The notes under the pieces were generated by a model. The model was not told where the DNA came from. It ran no database searches and saw only the letters and a list, made by a program, of their open reading frames with translations. A DNA stretch of 64,000 nucleotides. Source: Lucifuga dentata. Its lineage: Eukaryota; Chordata; Actinopteri; Ophidiiformes; Bythitidae. Shown here in pieces: positions 34,621 to 48,300 of the stretch. The translations under genes were made by a program, and so were the position numbers. The stretch covers positions 251,237 through 315,236 of the forward strand of contig VXCM01000162.1 of the NCBI GenBank assembly GCA_014773175.1. The letters run 5' to 3'. The number at the start of each line of letters is the position of its first letter. Positions within the stretch are counted from its first letter, which is position 1.

Positions 34621-37600
34621 TCCTGTTTTTCATGTATGCGTAAAATATAAGCTTACATTTTTTTTCTTTGTAATATTGTACATAATTTCAAAGAATTCGC
34701 TTCTCTTATGTTTAGTTTCGTCAGCATCTTGAATACTTTTACTCTATAAGGTTGTAATTGAGAATAATTATTTTCCTTTCACTGCCATTTCTTTCATTTT
34801 AATAGAAAACGTATTCAGAAATTTAATTTTGTAAATCCCTCATCTTGTTACTATTTCTTTTAGAAATTCAGGTTAAATTTTTTTTTTTTAATTAAAGTTG
34901 GTGTTGTAAGCCTTTTTAATTGGTTTGTCCAGCTAAACAAAAGGAAACAAGGAGATTGTTTTATGCAAATATACACTATGAGGTTGTGAACGATAGAAGG
35001 CGCTGGTGGTTAATCTTCAAACATAACCATATAAGGCAGCCTTGTCATATTTACTTTCTGTATTTTTTTTTTTTTTTTNTTTTTTTTTTTTTTTTCATCT
35101 TTAATAATTTGTCACGGTGAATGTGTAGGTTAACTGTTGTATGACTGTTGTCACACTATACGCAAAAAGCTTATACATTAAAAACTCAAGAGGTGTGTAA
35201 AATACCCAAAAACAAATGGGCTGTTCCAAGTCAGTTTGGGACCTTAAGCAGAATGTCATAGTCCAAATAAGTAAAATCGTAAGATCTAGTGCATTTTCAC
35301 GAGATAAAAACATAATTGGACCATTAATGGAAGATTGGAAACAGTGGGAATATTTCAAATTTCTCCAAGTATTAGTTCAATAATGGTAAAATATTCCATC
35401 ACGCAAAATTGCGACAGCATCAAAACAAGTACTGAAGTTGGCAAATGTGACCACACTCTTTACTAAATATTTAAATATTGTTGGGTCTTTTATTTTAGGG
35501 ACAGTAAATTTACCAAGACATTAAAACTTGGAACTGGTGTGAATTTGTAAGACCAAGCAATATACTGTACTTTCCGCTGCAGTCAGGTACTCAGGTACCA
35601 GCTGTCACGTACTGACTCCACAACACATCATTGAATGCATTGTACCTGGTGTCTCCCAGCTGAATTCATCCCATATTATTTACTGGGCTTTGACACATGC
35701 TGCTCTTTGCTTTACTCCTCATTTCTCAAAAGTCATTGTGATGCCTTTAAAAATATTTTTGCATGCCCTTGAGTGACCTTAAAATACTTGTGTATACTGT
35801 ATGTGCAGATGATATTCAGTTCTCAATGATATTCAGTCTCTTAAGTTACCTTAATTAATCTATCCAGGAATTCTGACAGCCTGTAAGACTGAGGTCTGTT
35901 AAAGGAGTGTTATTTTTAAGATATCATACAATACTTACTGGAGAAAGCATCACATATCTGCAATGTATGCATACAGTCAAAGTTGAAAAAAGTTCAATTG
36001 GGGAAAGGCTAATAAGAAACTAGTTCTTGAAATTGGCCAAAGGGCCCTGCTCACTCCACAGGACTGTCAAATGTGAAGTGTTTTTTTTTTTTTTTTTNTT
36101 TTTTTTTTTTTTTTTGGACATCTGCCTTTATGCTTTGGAACAGTGTGTCAGAGAGACAGAAAGGGACAGAAGGGGAACGACATGTAACAATGTTCCCCAG
36201 CCCCATTTGGAACAATGTAATGTAAGTTGTAGTTACATGGTAGATGCCTTAAACAAAAATTGCCAGGACGCCCCCAAGTGATTCACAACTGTAATGGCAT
36301 CTAAGTGGAACCAAGTTGGAAGTGGAATAAGGAGAAGAAAAAATGCCCCATAATCTTGCCACAAGGACAAGCTCTTGGTGTTTGATTATAAAATATTTAA
36401 TGTAATCATTAATAATAATCCCATCTTGAAAGGTGGTGAGGCTTTGTGAGGACTACCTCTGGTGTTCAGTCAATTAACTAGGGTGAGGCCATTTTTCATT
36501 TGGGAGTAATCAGTTTACCAATATCACCTAATTGAATGCAATATTAGAGACTTTAAGGTCTATTGTATATCCTCCATAAGGTCGGGGAGGTGGGCTTATT
36601 CTGTCAGACTGAGGTAACAATCTGTGGATTCTGTTTAGTCACACTTTGTTTTAAACAGCTGAATCACAGTGAAATAACAGTCAGAATGCAACCTGTTTTG
36701 AAAAAAAAAAACAGCTGTAATGAAAGGTTACAGATACATATTTGAGCCTTATTTTCTGATTGGAGAAACAGCTTCAGTGCAGTACCTCTGTAACTAGAAT
36801 TAATAAAGTAAATCAACAGATTTTCAAAACTAAAATAAGTCAGACTTAGATTACAGTCATAAAAAAGATAATCTTCCCAAAAAGGCACAAGGGATGTATG
36901 GTAGCTACTTCATCCCTAATAAAGAACATCTGCATAAATGAATAAATACATCTGCTGCTAGAAATATCAAACTGCGGCACAGTGGAATCACAGTCATCAT
37001 ACAGTTACAGCAGAGTGCAACATTATGAATTAGTGGTAAATGCAGCATATAAATACCTCTCCATAAAATAAAGTTTAAATCAAGAATAAAAGTTAAGTAC
37101 CATTAAACAAAAATGTTAATTAGATTAATTCAAGCATAGATTTAATAATATTTGCCAAAATTATGTGAGAACTGCCTAACATATTTGCTTAACTGAGTAA
37201 AATGTGCAATAATTGCAGTTTGGAGAGCAGGTTCTGCGCTCACATTATACACATCTCCAACTATCACAGGAAACTGGTCCATTCAACACGTAAGCATCAG
37301 CAAGTGTGTGTAACGGTAGCACAGACTTCCAGTCTGTCCAGTGGTGTTGTATTTAACAATGACAACTATGGGTTAGGTTATTAATTCTAAATTACAAAAC
37401 CTTTCTCAAGAAGTTCAGAAATTACACAGTGCCAGGAAAGGAGCACTGGATGAATCACGAACATTTCCATTAGTGTCTCAGCAGTCTCCATTTCAGCAGG
37501 TAGTGAAATGTCCAGAGAGTTGATGCTAAACTCATCATAGTGAAACACAATACAAATTTCCCTGAATGCATCGTAAATCCTATGAAATAAAAAAAACAAC

Positions 37601-38712
37601 CTTCCTCAACTTTCGTCAGTGACTACAAGTAAATTCACTGCATGTTTGCTACTCTATTATTTTTCTTTGCAGTAGCCTGATCTGGGGGGGGGGNGGGGGA
37701 CATCTTATTTACAAATGTAAGTACTTGTACAGATACAATATACTACACAGTATTTTTTCAACAGTTTATACAGTTCATTGTTTCATTAGTCTTTACAGTG
37801 TAAAAGGTAAAAGCTTGTTTAGCAGCCTGTGTAGAACATATCTGAAGAACATTAGCTACGTAACACTATACATTTAGTGTTAATATTTAATTACTATTAC
37901 ATGCTGAATATTCACAACTGTGTCAGTGTCACATCACTGTCCTCAGATTGATTCAAATCCAATTCATTGTTTAGTGATTCACTACCTGCTAAACTAGAGA
38001 CTGTTCTGAGAGGTCGCCCTGTCCGCTCTCTTTCATTGAATTCTACACCCATTTAGCGACTATTATTCTGAACAGATTCTCTGCAGCGCCTTACCAGAAG
38101 GCTCTGATAAAATGTAATCAAACCACTTCAGAAGAGATTAGAAAATACCTACCACAGATTTAAATCCTCACAGCTCCATTTTCCTTCGAAGTATCACCTG
38201 CATTACGATACTAAAATATAGACCCCTATTTCTGCTTCAAAAATAGAGTAAATCTAGAAAAGAAGACCCTGAAATCACACTATTTGCTACCTACAGTGAA
38301 ACCTGACAACCATAAAAATAAGGGCACTTGGAGCAAATAACATTAAGTTTGTGCAAAAAAAGAGACCACCACTGTTACATTCAATCAAGCCAGGCTTGAT
38401 CCATTTCCATGGGACGACTTTACCACATAGTATTATTCTCAGCAGTGCTATTTTCTTTGTTTTTCTGAAATAATAATAATAAAAAAGACCGGACAAAATA
38501 TTTAATCTCAAATTACGTTTCCTGTATGGAACAACCAAAAGTCAGAACTAGGAAAATTAATTTCCATTTTGAAGAAATATAAATGAAAATTTGGAATATT
38601 ACAATAAATTTCCTACTTACTATTTAAGAAAGAGGTAAAAGAAAACAGCATGGTTACCTGTTACACAAACCTGTACTGGGCTCAGAGAAGTGAGCCTTCA
38701 AGCCCCACAACC
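34621..38712. other. Intergenic DNA and mtmr10 3' UTR
   Basis: No coding exon seen. Contig joins at 35079, 36098 and 37694. The mtmr10 3' UTR occupies the right end; its poly(A) site could not be placed. Confidence 0.5.
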
Positions 38713-39333
38713 TCAGAGAGTCTCATTAGCTAAAGTCTCTGCAGAGAGCCAGATCTTTGCCCCATTCAGAAACTTGCTAATGGGAGTACCATGGAGACCG
38801 TGGCGGCATAGATTTCCCGCTGGGGTGAAAGGAAAGGAGGAGGTAAGGTTCTCTGGAGTTTTGGGGGTATCATATGGGGAACTAGCCTTAAAATACATCC
38901 TTCTTTGGCCCTCCTTTGGCCCACTGGGGATGGAGAGTGGCATACTGGCCGGACTAGGTCCCTTGTACTGCCGGAGCTGGCTCTGCAGTATCTCAACTTC
39001 ATCGACCAGCTGGGAGAGCTTTTGGTAGGCAGTGATGGGACCTCCTCTGGGGATGCAGGCTTCAGGTACCCAGCGTAAAAAGTAGAGCTTCCAAAGAGTC
39101 AAATGTGAGGGCAGGAGTTGGGGAATGAGGAGGCCCTGCTGGTCAGCAGGTTGAGAAAACCAGTCCCTGAAGAAGCGCTCTGATAGGCTGTCGACTACGT
39201 CTCCAAGCAGAGTGAAATCAGGCCTTAGCTCCGACGCCAAAGAGCTCCTCCGCGTCAACGTGTATTCTCTGCCCCTCAGTCCATTCCGTAGAGTTGAAGG
39301 CGCTCTGTGCAGTGTGGCACTGTAGGTTTTATG
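38713..39333 (-). CDS. mtmr10: mtmr10 coding exon 16 (C-terminus)
   Basis: The acceptor is CCTCCAG|CAT. It encodes 206 residues: a variable Arg/Ser linker, the conserved LWKLYFLRWVPEA block, a probable coiled coil (ITAYQKLSQLVDEVEILQSQ) and the end MYFKASSPYDTPKTPE...LSAETLANETL. Stop TGA at 38713-38715. Confidence 0.95.
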   Translation of the reverse strand, partial: HKTYSATLHRAPSTLRNGLRGREYTLTRRSSLASELRPDFTLLGDVVDSLSERFFRDWFSQPADQQGLLIPQLLPSHLTLWKLYFLRWVPEACIPRGGPITAYQKLSQLVDEVEILQSQLRQYKGPSPASMPLSIPSGPKEGQRRMYFKASSPYDTPKTPENLTSSFPFTPAGNLCRHGLHGTPISKFLNGAKIWLSAETLANETL

Positions 39334-42300
39334 CTGGAGGAACATGTAGAGCATCAGGTGATATTCAAATGAGAAAGCAATGATCTGACTGGCTGAGCAG
39401 CCATTAAAAACACTCTTACACGCTTTTATTCACCTCATATTTGCCTGGATTATCAAATCATCTTAACCATACTAACAAAGTAAAGTTGTAGACACGATCA
39501 CTGTCTTACAAATTCTCTAAAATTTAACAGCTTTTCTACTTTAGCAGGAACATTTGATATTCATTATTTACCTTTAAGCGTCTGAAGGTTTTTACGGCTC
39601 CATTCTGAATGCAAGCAGCAGCTTTGCCAACATACATGGGGTTGTTAAAGAGTGTTTGGTCTTTTATGGAAAACTGTTGTGACCACTCCCAAACAGGTGG
39701 GAAATACAGGAGCTGCTCTTCACTTACAAGGATGCCTTTATTTTTGGCAAATTCCTGTAAAGACAAAGTTATTCATACTTGTCGTTCCAGAACACAGTGT
39801 AATGAAGATTTTTATTTTTTCAAGGCGCCACAAATGTGTCTTTTCAACTAATGTAGTACATTTTCTGTTCAAACAGATGATGGCGCAAATAATATAATTA
39901 CACAAAATCTTTTTATCGTTCTGAAATATTAGTATAACCTGACTGCTAAAGCCTCGACAGAGATAAAAACCATCAGTTACAACAGCACATGTTGGAAATG
40001 ATGATAAACTAAAATAATGTTTGAATCTAGCTTTCCATTCATCACTGGAATGGATGGAGCATTCATTTTGTTTCAGATGTCTCTTCTGGGACAGTGGACC
40101 TTTTTCACATGATACTTGATATGAAAGATTTTCCTTAAAGAGTACATTTCATTACTGTAGAGTGTGAAAAGTCCAGACCAGACCACAAACACAGAGTGAT
40201 ATGTTATTCTGTGATCTGACATGACAATGATACATGACACCGCCTATTTTNCACAAACACAGAGTGATATGTTATTCTGTGATCTGACATGACAATGATA
40301 CATGACACCGCCTATTTTCTTTAGGTGCTAAATTAATAGACTTTGAGAGAAATGATCAACAAGCTGCCTATTTTCCACTGGTAAAGCTGAAAATGCAAGT
40401 TTTGATCAGACAAACAACAAGTTTACATTTTAAGTTCCAATACTTGTAGATATCTAATAAAATCAACAACAAACAAAAATCAAAGTAAAATTTTCACAAT
40501 GTGAAAACATGTAACATCAGAAAAATGTTAATTTCGTTGTTGCATCACTGTTACAGCTTTTTGTTTGTTTGTACTGTATTTATTCTCATAGATTCGTAAA
40601 GTAGTACTCGTTCATGCAATTATGAAATACTGAATGTGCAATATTAATTATTATGATGTTCATTCTTTTGGTTTCAATGAGATCTCCACGTATAAATATG
40701 CTGAATTCATCTGAATAAACAAACACAATAATATGCATATGCATCCCTCACCATCAAGTGCTCAGCACGTTGTTTGGAAGAATTGAAGAGGAAAGTGCTG
40801 AAGACTGGGATCCACATGCTGTCGCTCAGTACCGTCAGATAGATCTCTGTGAACTCAAAAGCTGCTGGGTATTGATTCATCATCTGCCACACGCAATCCA
40901 GGAAAAGCGTGAACAGTGGGGACTAAACCAAGATAACACAAAGGGTGGAAAAAGCAAGAGTGTAATGACAAAACTGATGGGTTTGATTCCTCTAGCACAG
41001 ATTAATTTTTGGTGAGGAATACCTCCTCTTTGTCATTCTTCTTTAAATGGCTGCATCTATCCAAGAAGCGATGGCCAGACATCACCCACTCCTTCTGTAC
41101 CAAACTCTGAAAGCCAGTCAAGCTGCGGTAGTGAGGGTCTAACATCAGCTGCACTAAGGAGGACACCACACAGTTGAGGTCTCTGTCTTCCTCCTCTGTA
41201 GAGTCCAATGAGAGAAACCAGAGAATTCAACAAATGGTGTGCTTCCAACAGCAAGCTACGTAGCTTCCAACAGCAAGCTATGGTTGATTGCCAATGATAC
41301 TGTGAATGTGTTTTTGGCTGCTGTGCAAGATGGATTTGAAGGCCATTTTGAAGTCAATTCTGGTACCATATCACAAATGTCTGACAAATAAAATCACATG
41401 ATCACCTTGCACCATATCACAAGATTCCAGTTTGTTTTTGGCATGAAAAAAAAACAAAACTGTCTTCTATCATTTACCTTTGCAAATTAAAAGAACAAAG
41501 AAAAATCATTTCTTTTCAAAGGCCCAATACAATATTTTCTGCCTTTTCTATAATGGTGTGCTTACATATGACCATTGTTGTGTGACACCCTGGTCCAAAA
41601 CATGCTGCACGACTGATAAGACATGAAGGGGACTGATCGCCAAAATATACAACAGACAAGAGAAATGTACCTTGGAGAATGACTGAAGCATTCTTTCCAT
41701 CCAGGAGGTAAACTATCTCAGCAGAATACTTCAGGAAAGCCCTTAAGTAAGAAACAACACAAATCAAGCCACTTTTTATGAGATACAATACAAAATTTTA
41801 GTGTCTTGATAAGAAAAAACTTTGCTGTTTTAAACATTTCTTTTGTTTTTGACTAATTTTTGACTAGACAAGAGGACGAACAGTGTAGCTGTATTTAGTG
41901 ACCAGCCAAAAAGGTAGTTTAAAGATTTAAAGAAAGAATAACTGCATTATCTAAGCAATCAACTGGCTGATCAATTGGTAAATACAAAGATATGAATGCA
42001 TATGAAAATATATAAATTATTTTAAAGCATGTCAAGTCCAAAACAGAATGTATATTCTACCACAAAACACTCTCCAGGGGATGTCTGAAATACATCTTAG
42101 CCATAAAGTACAGACTATCATCTGTCATATTCCACTTCAAACACAGTCAGACATGCTTATGGAATGATGGGAAACATCCAGACGGTGGGATAACAGAGTC
42201 GCATCATCTGTATGTAGGAAAACCACACTGACAGAGTTTTCTTAATATGCCAGGGTGTTTACATACCGAACATATTCCAGCCATCGAGAGCTTTCGATGG

Positions 42301-45300
42301 ATGAAAGCCACCTCTCCTCAGACTCCTCAAAAGGATCTGCACATAATCGCAACAGTCAAACAATGTCTTGTTTTAATCGTTAAAAAATGTGTCGCGTTTT
42401 TATATCAAACGGCATGTACTGAGTTAAGCCACACAGGCTGAACATTTGCTCTGATTTACCTCTGCTACTGTTAGCAGGAGGACTGAGGCTCACCTGTCAC
42501 ACTGATCTGCCTCATTTTAACAAAGGCGCCCTGGATTTCCTGGATGTTTGGCAGAATCTTGTTCACATCTGACCTGATGACCTCACCGTGCTGTGGGTGG
42601 CTTTTTGTGATGGCAGTCCAGATTCTTCCATAACACAAGGTGGACAATGACGTTGCGAATGGAGACATATAGTAACATTAGGATAACATCTCAGCAGTAC
42701 ATCCTATATTCAGATTAACACCAACCATTTTAATTCTGAACTACTCAGAATTACAGCATAACAGCCATCAAGTCTGGATCCAGATAACTTGCACTTCTGA
42801 CTTTACTTTTTAATTTACCAAACTGACAAGTCACAACTCTGACTGCAGCCCTAAGTTGAGTCTATGATGAGTCCCAAAACTTTCTTAATGCTGCAGTTTA
42901 ATATGTGCTGTTACTAAGGAATTCAGCGTGAAAGTGTAATATAGAAACAACACATTTTTAAAGTGTTTTGACTCTGAATAAAGGGGAGGAATTTGAACTA
43001 CCTCTGGTCAACCTTCCTCTGTTGTAATGGATCAGATTGTTGTAAACTGGCCATGCGGATGAGAGCGCTTCCACTGGGGTGATTCCAGCACCAGAGCTAG
43101 AAGGAAACAAATATGACTGCATTAGTAGGTCACAAGGCTTCATTGTGACAATGGCAGAGGCAATGCTGTCTCATGGTTGACAATTTTTCCAGGTGACCAA
43201 AAGAGGTGCAAAAAAGTAGCTGTTGGCAAAATTTGATCTTTCAAATTGCTTTCATTTCATTTCATTTATTTCGTTCATGCATTCATACACACATACAAAA
43301 TAAAAACCCCTAGCATATACACACATTCCATGAACGAAAGGAGCAGGAAGGAGAACAAAGTCTTATAACTACCTGCCCCTTTCTTCACGACAAACATAAA
43401 CTCTAGGTTTATGCAACAAAACTTAAATGAAGATGGTCTACCCTTTGCTACATTAACTGTTTAATCAAATAATTTAATCACAACCAAAAGACAAACAATC
43501 AAAATAAATATACTGTCCATCAGACAGCTTAACATTTCTCGTATTCATAATGGCCAAAAATTCTTTTACACATTTTCTTAAATTGAAAGAAATTAGAACA
43601 ACCTTTAAAATCATCATCTAACTGAGATACACATATGTTTCAGTGTTGTATGTGCAAACTGACTCCTAAAATCAAATTTCCTTCAACAAACGTTGTCATC
43701 TCGATACAAATGTCATCTATAGGTTTTCAGGTAGTAATTTGTTTTTAGCTCTAAACATACATAACAAAATTTTCAATTCAACTAAATCCTTAGATTTTAT
43801 ATACCTTGACTTTATAAACAATGATTCAGTGAGGGATACAAAGCAGAAGTACCTTTTAAAGGCAAGAGAGATGCAGCGACTGATTTTGCTTTTGAGATAC
43901 TTTTGAGTCTTGTACTATGTAAGAGTATAGGAATTTTCTTTGGTGCAGTGTGTCAAACCTGAAAAAAAAAACATGGGTAACATACACCAAGCAACATCTG
44001 TGCCTTTTGCGTGATCTCTTAAATGAGATATTTCAGCAAAAATGTTTATGAACACATATCAACTGATTCTAATAACACTAAACCAGAGACTGTCTCAGGC
44101 CTAAAATAACTGATTCCACCTGTTGGAGCATCACTAACAACTAACATATTCCACCCCTGACAAGGAATAAACAAACTAACATCCAAATTTGTAAGCACAG
44201 GTCCGATAATTAATAACAGAAAGGGATGAAGACAAACTTAAACAAATATTCCTTAGCAAATTTTGATAAACAGCACATTGGCCAAGATACCAGAGCTCAG
44301 ATACTCACAGGAATGCGTTTATCAGTGAAGACACATGAGTACTGCTTTAGATCCTGATCTGCCAGAGAAACTGGAACCACAAAGTACTCTGGAAGACTAG
44401 CAATAAAAAAAAGAAAGAAAAAATAGAATTACACTGAATAGGAAAGTGATCAGGAATATGGTACAACATGAAAAAGTAAAAAAATTAAGAAAATACATCT
44501 CTGAACACATATTTTTATATGCTTTCCAGACACTGCAGTGGCATCCTATAATAAAAACAAACTACATTTATTTCAGCTCACATAATTCTGTCACACCTAG
44601 TATGCAGCTTTTGTTAAGGAAACAGATGACCTGCAGGTCCTCAGTTGTCTGCTTCCTTAACATGCCAAATACCAGTGTCATCTGCAACAGTGAAAAGACA
44701 ACTCCGGGATGCTGGCCTTAAAGGCAGAGTTTCATATGATATCCTCTTTGTTAAAATAGGTCATTTGTGTTGATTTGTGCTGGTGAACATATTGTGTCGA
44801 TGTTAAAGAAAGACTTGATGTTCAGCAGCTTCTTAGAATGCTGTCGAAGCTTGCCAGTGCTGCTAACAATGACTTTCTTTTTTGAGTCAGGGAAAAATGA
44901 ATCAGGCTGTCGTTCACAGTTTGATGTAAGCTACTATTGTGCAATTTTGAACCTTTTCTTAAATTCCACATAAAACTCAGCACAATACTAACTTTGTGAC
45001 TCTCCATGATGTCACTGCTGTACCTGGATGAATAGCACATATTGTCCTGTATGAACTTGCATGTTAGACTATGACATTTACCAGTGTTTTCATGACAAGT
45101 CATCATGAAGTGAGCAAAAGGGCATACAGAGCAAATAAGCTCTTCTGCCAAAATACACCTACTATGGATAAATAGTGAAATTTAGAGTGTGAATAATAAC
45201 TGAGGCCAAGTAAAGAAGCTACAGACTGGCTTTGCCTATGATACACTCATTATAAACTGCACACAGCATCTAACCAATAAACATGTTTTAACACCTCGGC

Positions 45301-48300
45301 GAGATGGTGTAACTCTCGTTGATGGAGCAGACCCTCCACTCTGAAGCACCCGTTCTCTTGATCTCTCGGTCCCAGTCAGATGGACAGTCAAAAAGGGGGG
45401 TCTGCAATCCTCCTCTATGGATGGAACCGTTGACTTGCTCATCTGAAAATGCAGACAGACTTAAAGATACTTCTTTCATTTCTGGAATTCCTTTTATAAT
45501 TCTGAAATATGGATTAATAGATATTATGGTTTTTTATTACCAAAAAAAACTATAGCATGCTAAATGTGTTACCTGAAGATCCATAGTATCGCCTTGCTTG
45601 ATACTCAAATCCAAACAGGAGCTGAAGATCAGCTGGGTGGGAGTAATGAGCGATAGCGAGACAAACCTAACATAAAAAGGAGAAAGTTACCCTACTTTCA
45701 GAGCAAATACAAAATCATGGTGGAAGAACATTACAAGGCAGCTTAAATTTTTCATTCCAACTTCAATATTCAGGTTTACTCTCAGATGAAAAGCACCCTG
45801 GGGAAATCTGTGAATACAAATATAAGTGAAATCTAGCGAAGCAAATTTAAACAGACAGCACAATGCTCTGGATTTACAGCACTGGACTAGAGTCACACAA
45901 AGCAGGCCATTCAGCACTAACGCTGTGAATAACATAAGAGGACACAAAAAAGTGCATACGTATGTGTGTGTGTGTGTGTATGAAGCAGGGCTGCTCCCAA
46001 CTCTGTAATTTCCTATGGCAAAATAAGCTATTATAGGTTGGCTTTATTCCATATGTCACAAAGAAAAAAAAGATCTGAGGCCTGTTATAGTTTTACACTG
46101 TAATTACACACATAGTGTCCACAAATAGACTTATATGAAGTGAGGGAGAGCAGCCAAACCCTTCACAATTCTATTTCTATACTCAACCATCCATATTCTG
46201 TAACAAGCAGAGCATAACAGGGTGTTAACCAGTGCTCTTTGATTTAAATTAAATTCGTCTGCATTAAGAGTAACACTGACAGACAGGAGACTCCTATTCA
46301 AGCCAGTGCTGTTCCTGTAATATAGTGTTAACCAAATATGCTAAAGATGCACTGTGGAGCTCCAAGCCCTGAAATGCTAAACATGCAAGTGTGTAAACAC
46401 TTTGCTGGAAAACTGTGACAAGACACACAGCTGTTTGTCATGGGTCCTGTTGTGTGTGTCATGCAAATATGTTCCAGCACTTCCAAAACTCCAGCTTCCA
46501 GAAACACTGTTTGCAACAGCATCTGTGTTTTGACTGTGTGAGAGAGCTGAACATTTATTTTGTTCTTTTGAGGTGCTTCACTGAAAGCTCCCTATCAAGC
46601 AGACACGTATTACCACCTGAGCTGGCAGGTTTTGCTTGAGGTACAGATGATGACATTTAGCAAAATTAGCTCAACAGGCCCGAAAGCTTTGGTTAATCCA
46701 CTGAAAGCCCACTGTGAGTTACCATGACAGCCTCCCCTGCTACACACCTGACTCATGTAAGCAGGGAAGCTGTACATTCATTACACAAAGGAAAACACAA
46801 GGAGTGGTAAACAGAGATCCGTATGATGCTGACATGGTGCTATGAGCTATTGTAATATTAAAATATTGTGCTGTACCATAAATTTGTGTTTCATTACTGT
46901 TATCTGGCACAAGTTGCTGAGTTTGTTCGATTCTTCTACGTGATGAACATTAAATACTTTTACATCATGTCTCAATGTATTTATTAATGATTTCCTATCA
47001 AAATAGTTTTCACACGTAAATGTCTCTTGAAAGAACCAAAAATCATTGTCAAAGTACTGAAATATTGATTGACAATATACACTGTATCTATGTATTTTCC
47101 TTGTCTATATTTTGGCTTAAATTGTAAGGCCCTGGCTGGAGTCCATTTTTAATGTATGTTAAACCTTTCTTCACATTAGCCTACTGGGACACTGAACTGA
47201 GGTCTAAATTGAAGAATGAAACATCTGTGCCTCAAATCTTTCTGCAGGAGATGAGTCAGAGTCATGCTGTCAGGCAGTTGTTCCTACGATGCAACGCTGA
47301 GTAACTCTGCACATATGCCAGCAGTATAATGCTTTCACTCCAATACTTAAGTATTGCATTAAATTAAATGTTTGTGTCTGAAGACTAGGCCAACACAAGC
47401 CCTTTGGATCTGAATCAGATTTAAAGATGCAAATTACTACTCAGTGTTTTGTTTTGTTTTTTTTTACATTTGTGAAGATATTTCCTATATTGTTTAATAA
47501 GTCTTTCCTTGAGCTAAACTCATTCTTAATTTTCTCTGAATGAGTTGTTGGGCCTTTTGAGGTATGGATATTTATTTCAATTTTTTTTGTAGCCACTTCG
47601 TTGTTTTTACCATTTCAATTCATTTGTCCACTGCTCCACCAGGGCCTAAAGCTGGCGAGAGTTTGACAAGCACAAAACTGATCTTGGAATTTGGAAAAAA
47701 CAAAAGTATTGCTCACCTTTTTGGCACTTTCAGGTCCAGCCTCATCAAAGCAGAACCTGACGATGCGTAAGTCTTTGCAGTACAGGATGAGCTCAGTGGG
47801 GTTGAACTTAAGCTTCTGGTTTGACCCAAGCACTTTCTTCTTTCCCTTTGTATTATTCACTGAAGGGGATCAAACACAAAATATGAACGGAAAGTTTCAA
47901 ATAACACCGATGTCAATGCTGAATGGAAGACTTAAAAAAAAGTATCATCTTTGGGAAGGTTTTATGGTTTGAACTACGAATGGCAAATTAATTTAACAGC
48001 GCTGATGTTTAAACGTTATTTGCAAAACCATCTACATGACAAGTTTAAGAGAACTAGAAAAACAGATAAAAATCAAGAGGAAATGAGCAACAGGGAACAA
48101 ATGTGCTAGAGAGAAAAATATCAAGAGAGAAACCTAAACTAGGTAAGTATTAAACTGTATTTACTTCCCAATGCGGAAAGGTAACAGAAAAAATAAAACG
48201 GAGTGAGAAAGCAATGAGGCATATCAATAACTGTGGGTATTCTACTTCACTTCCCCCGTCTATGCAGGTTTAGTAAATGACAGGATTTTTGACTTGAATA

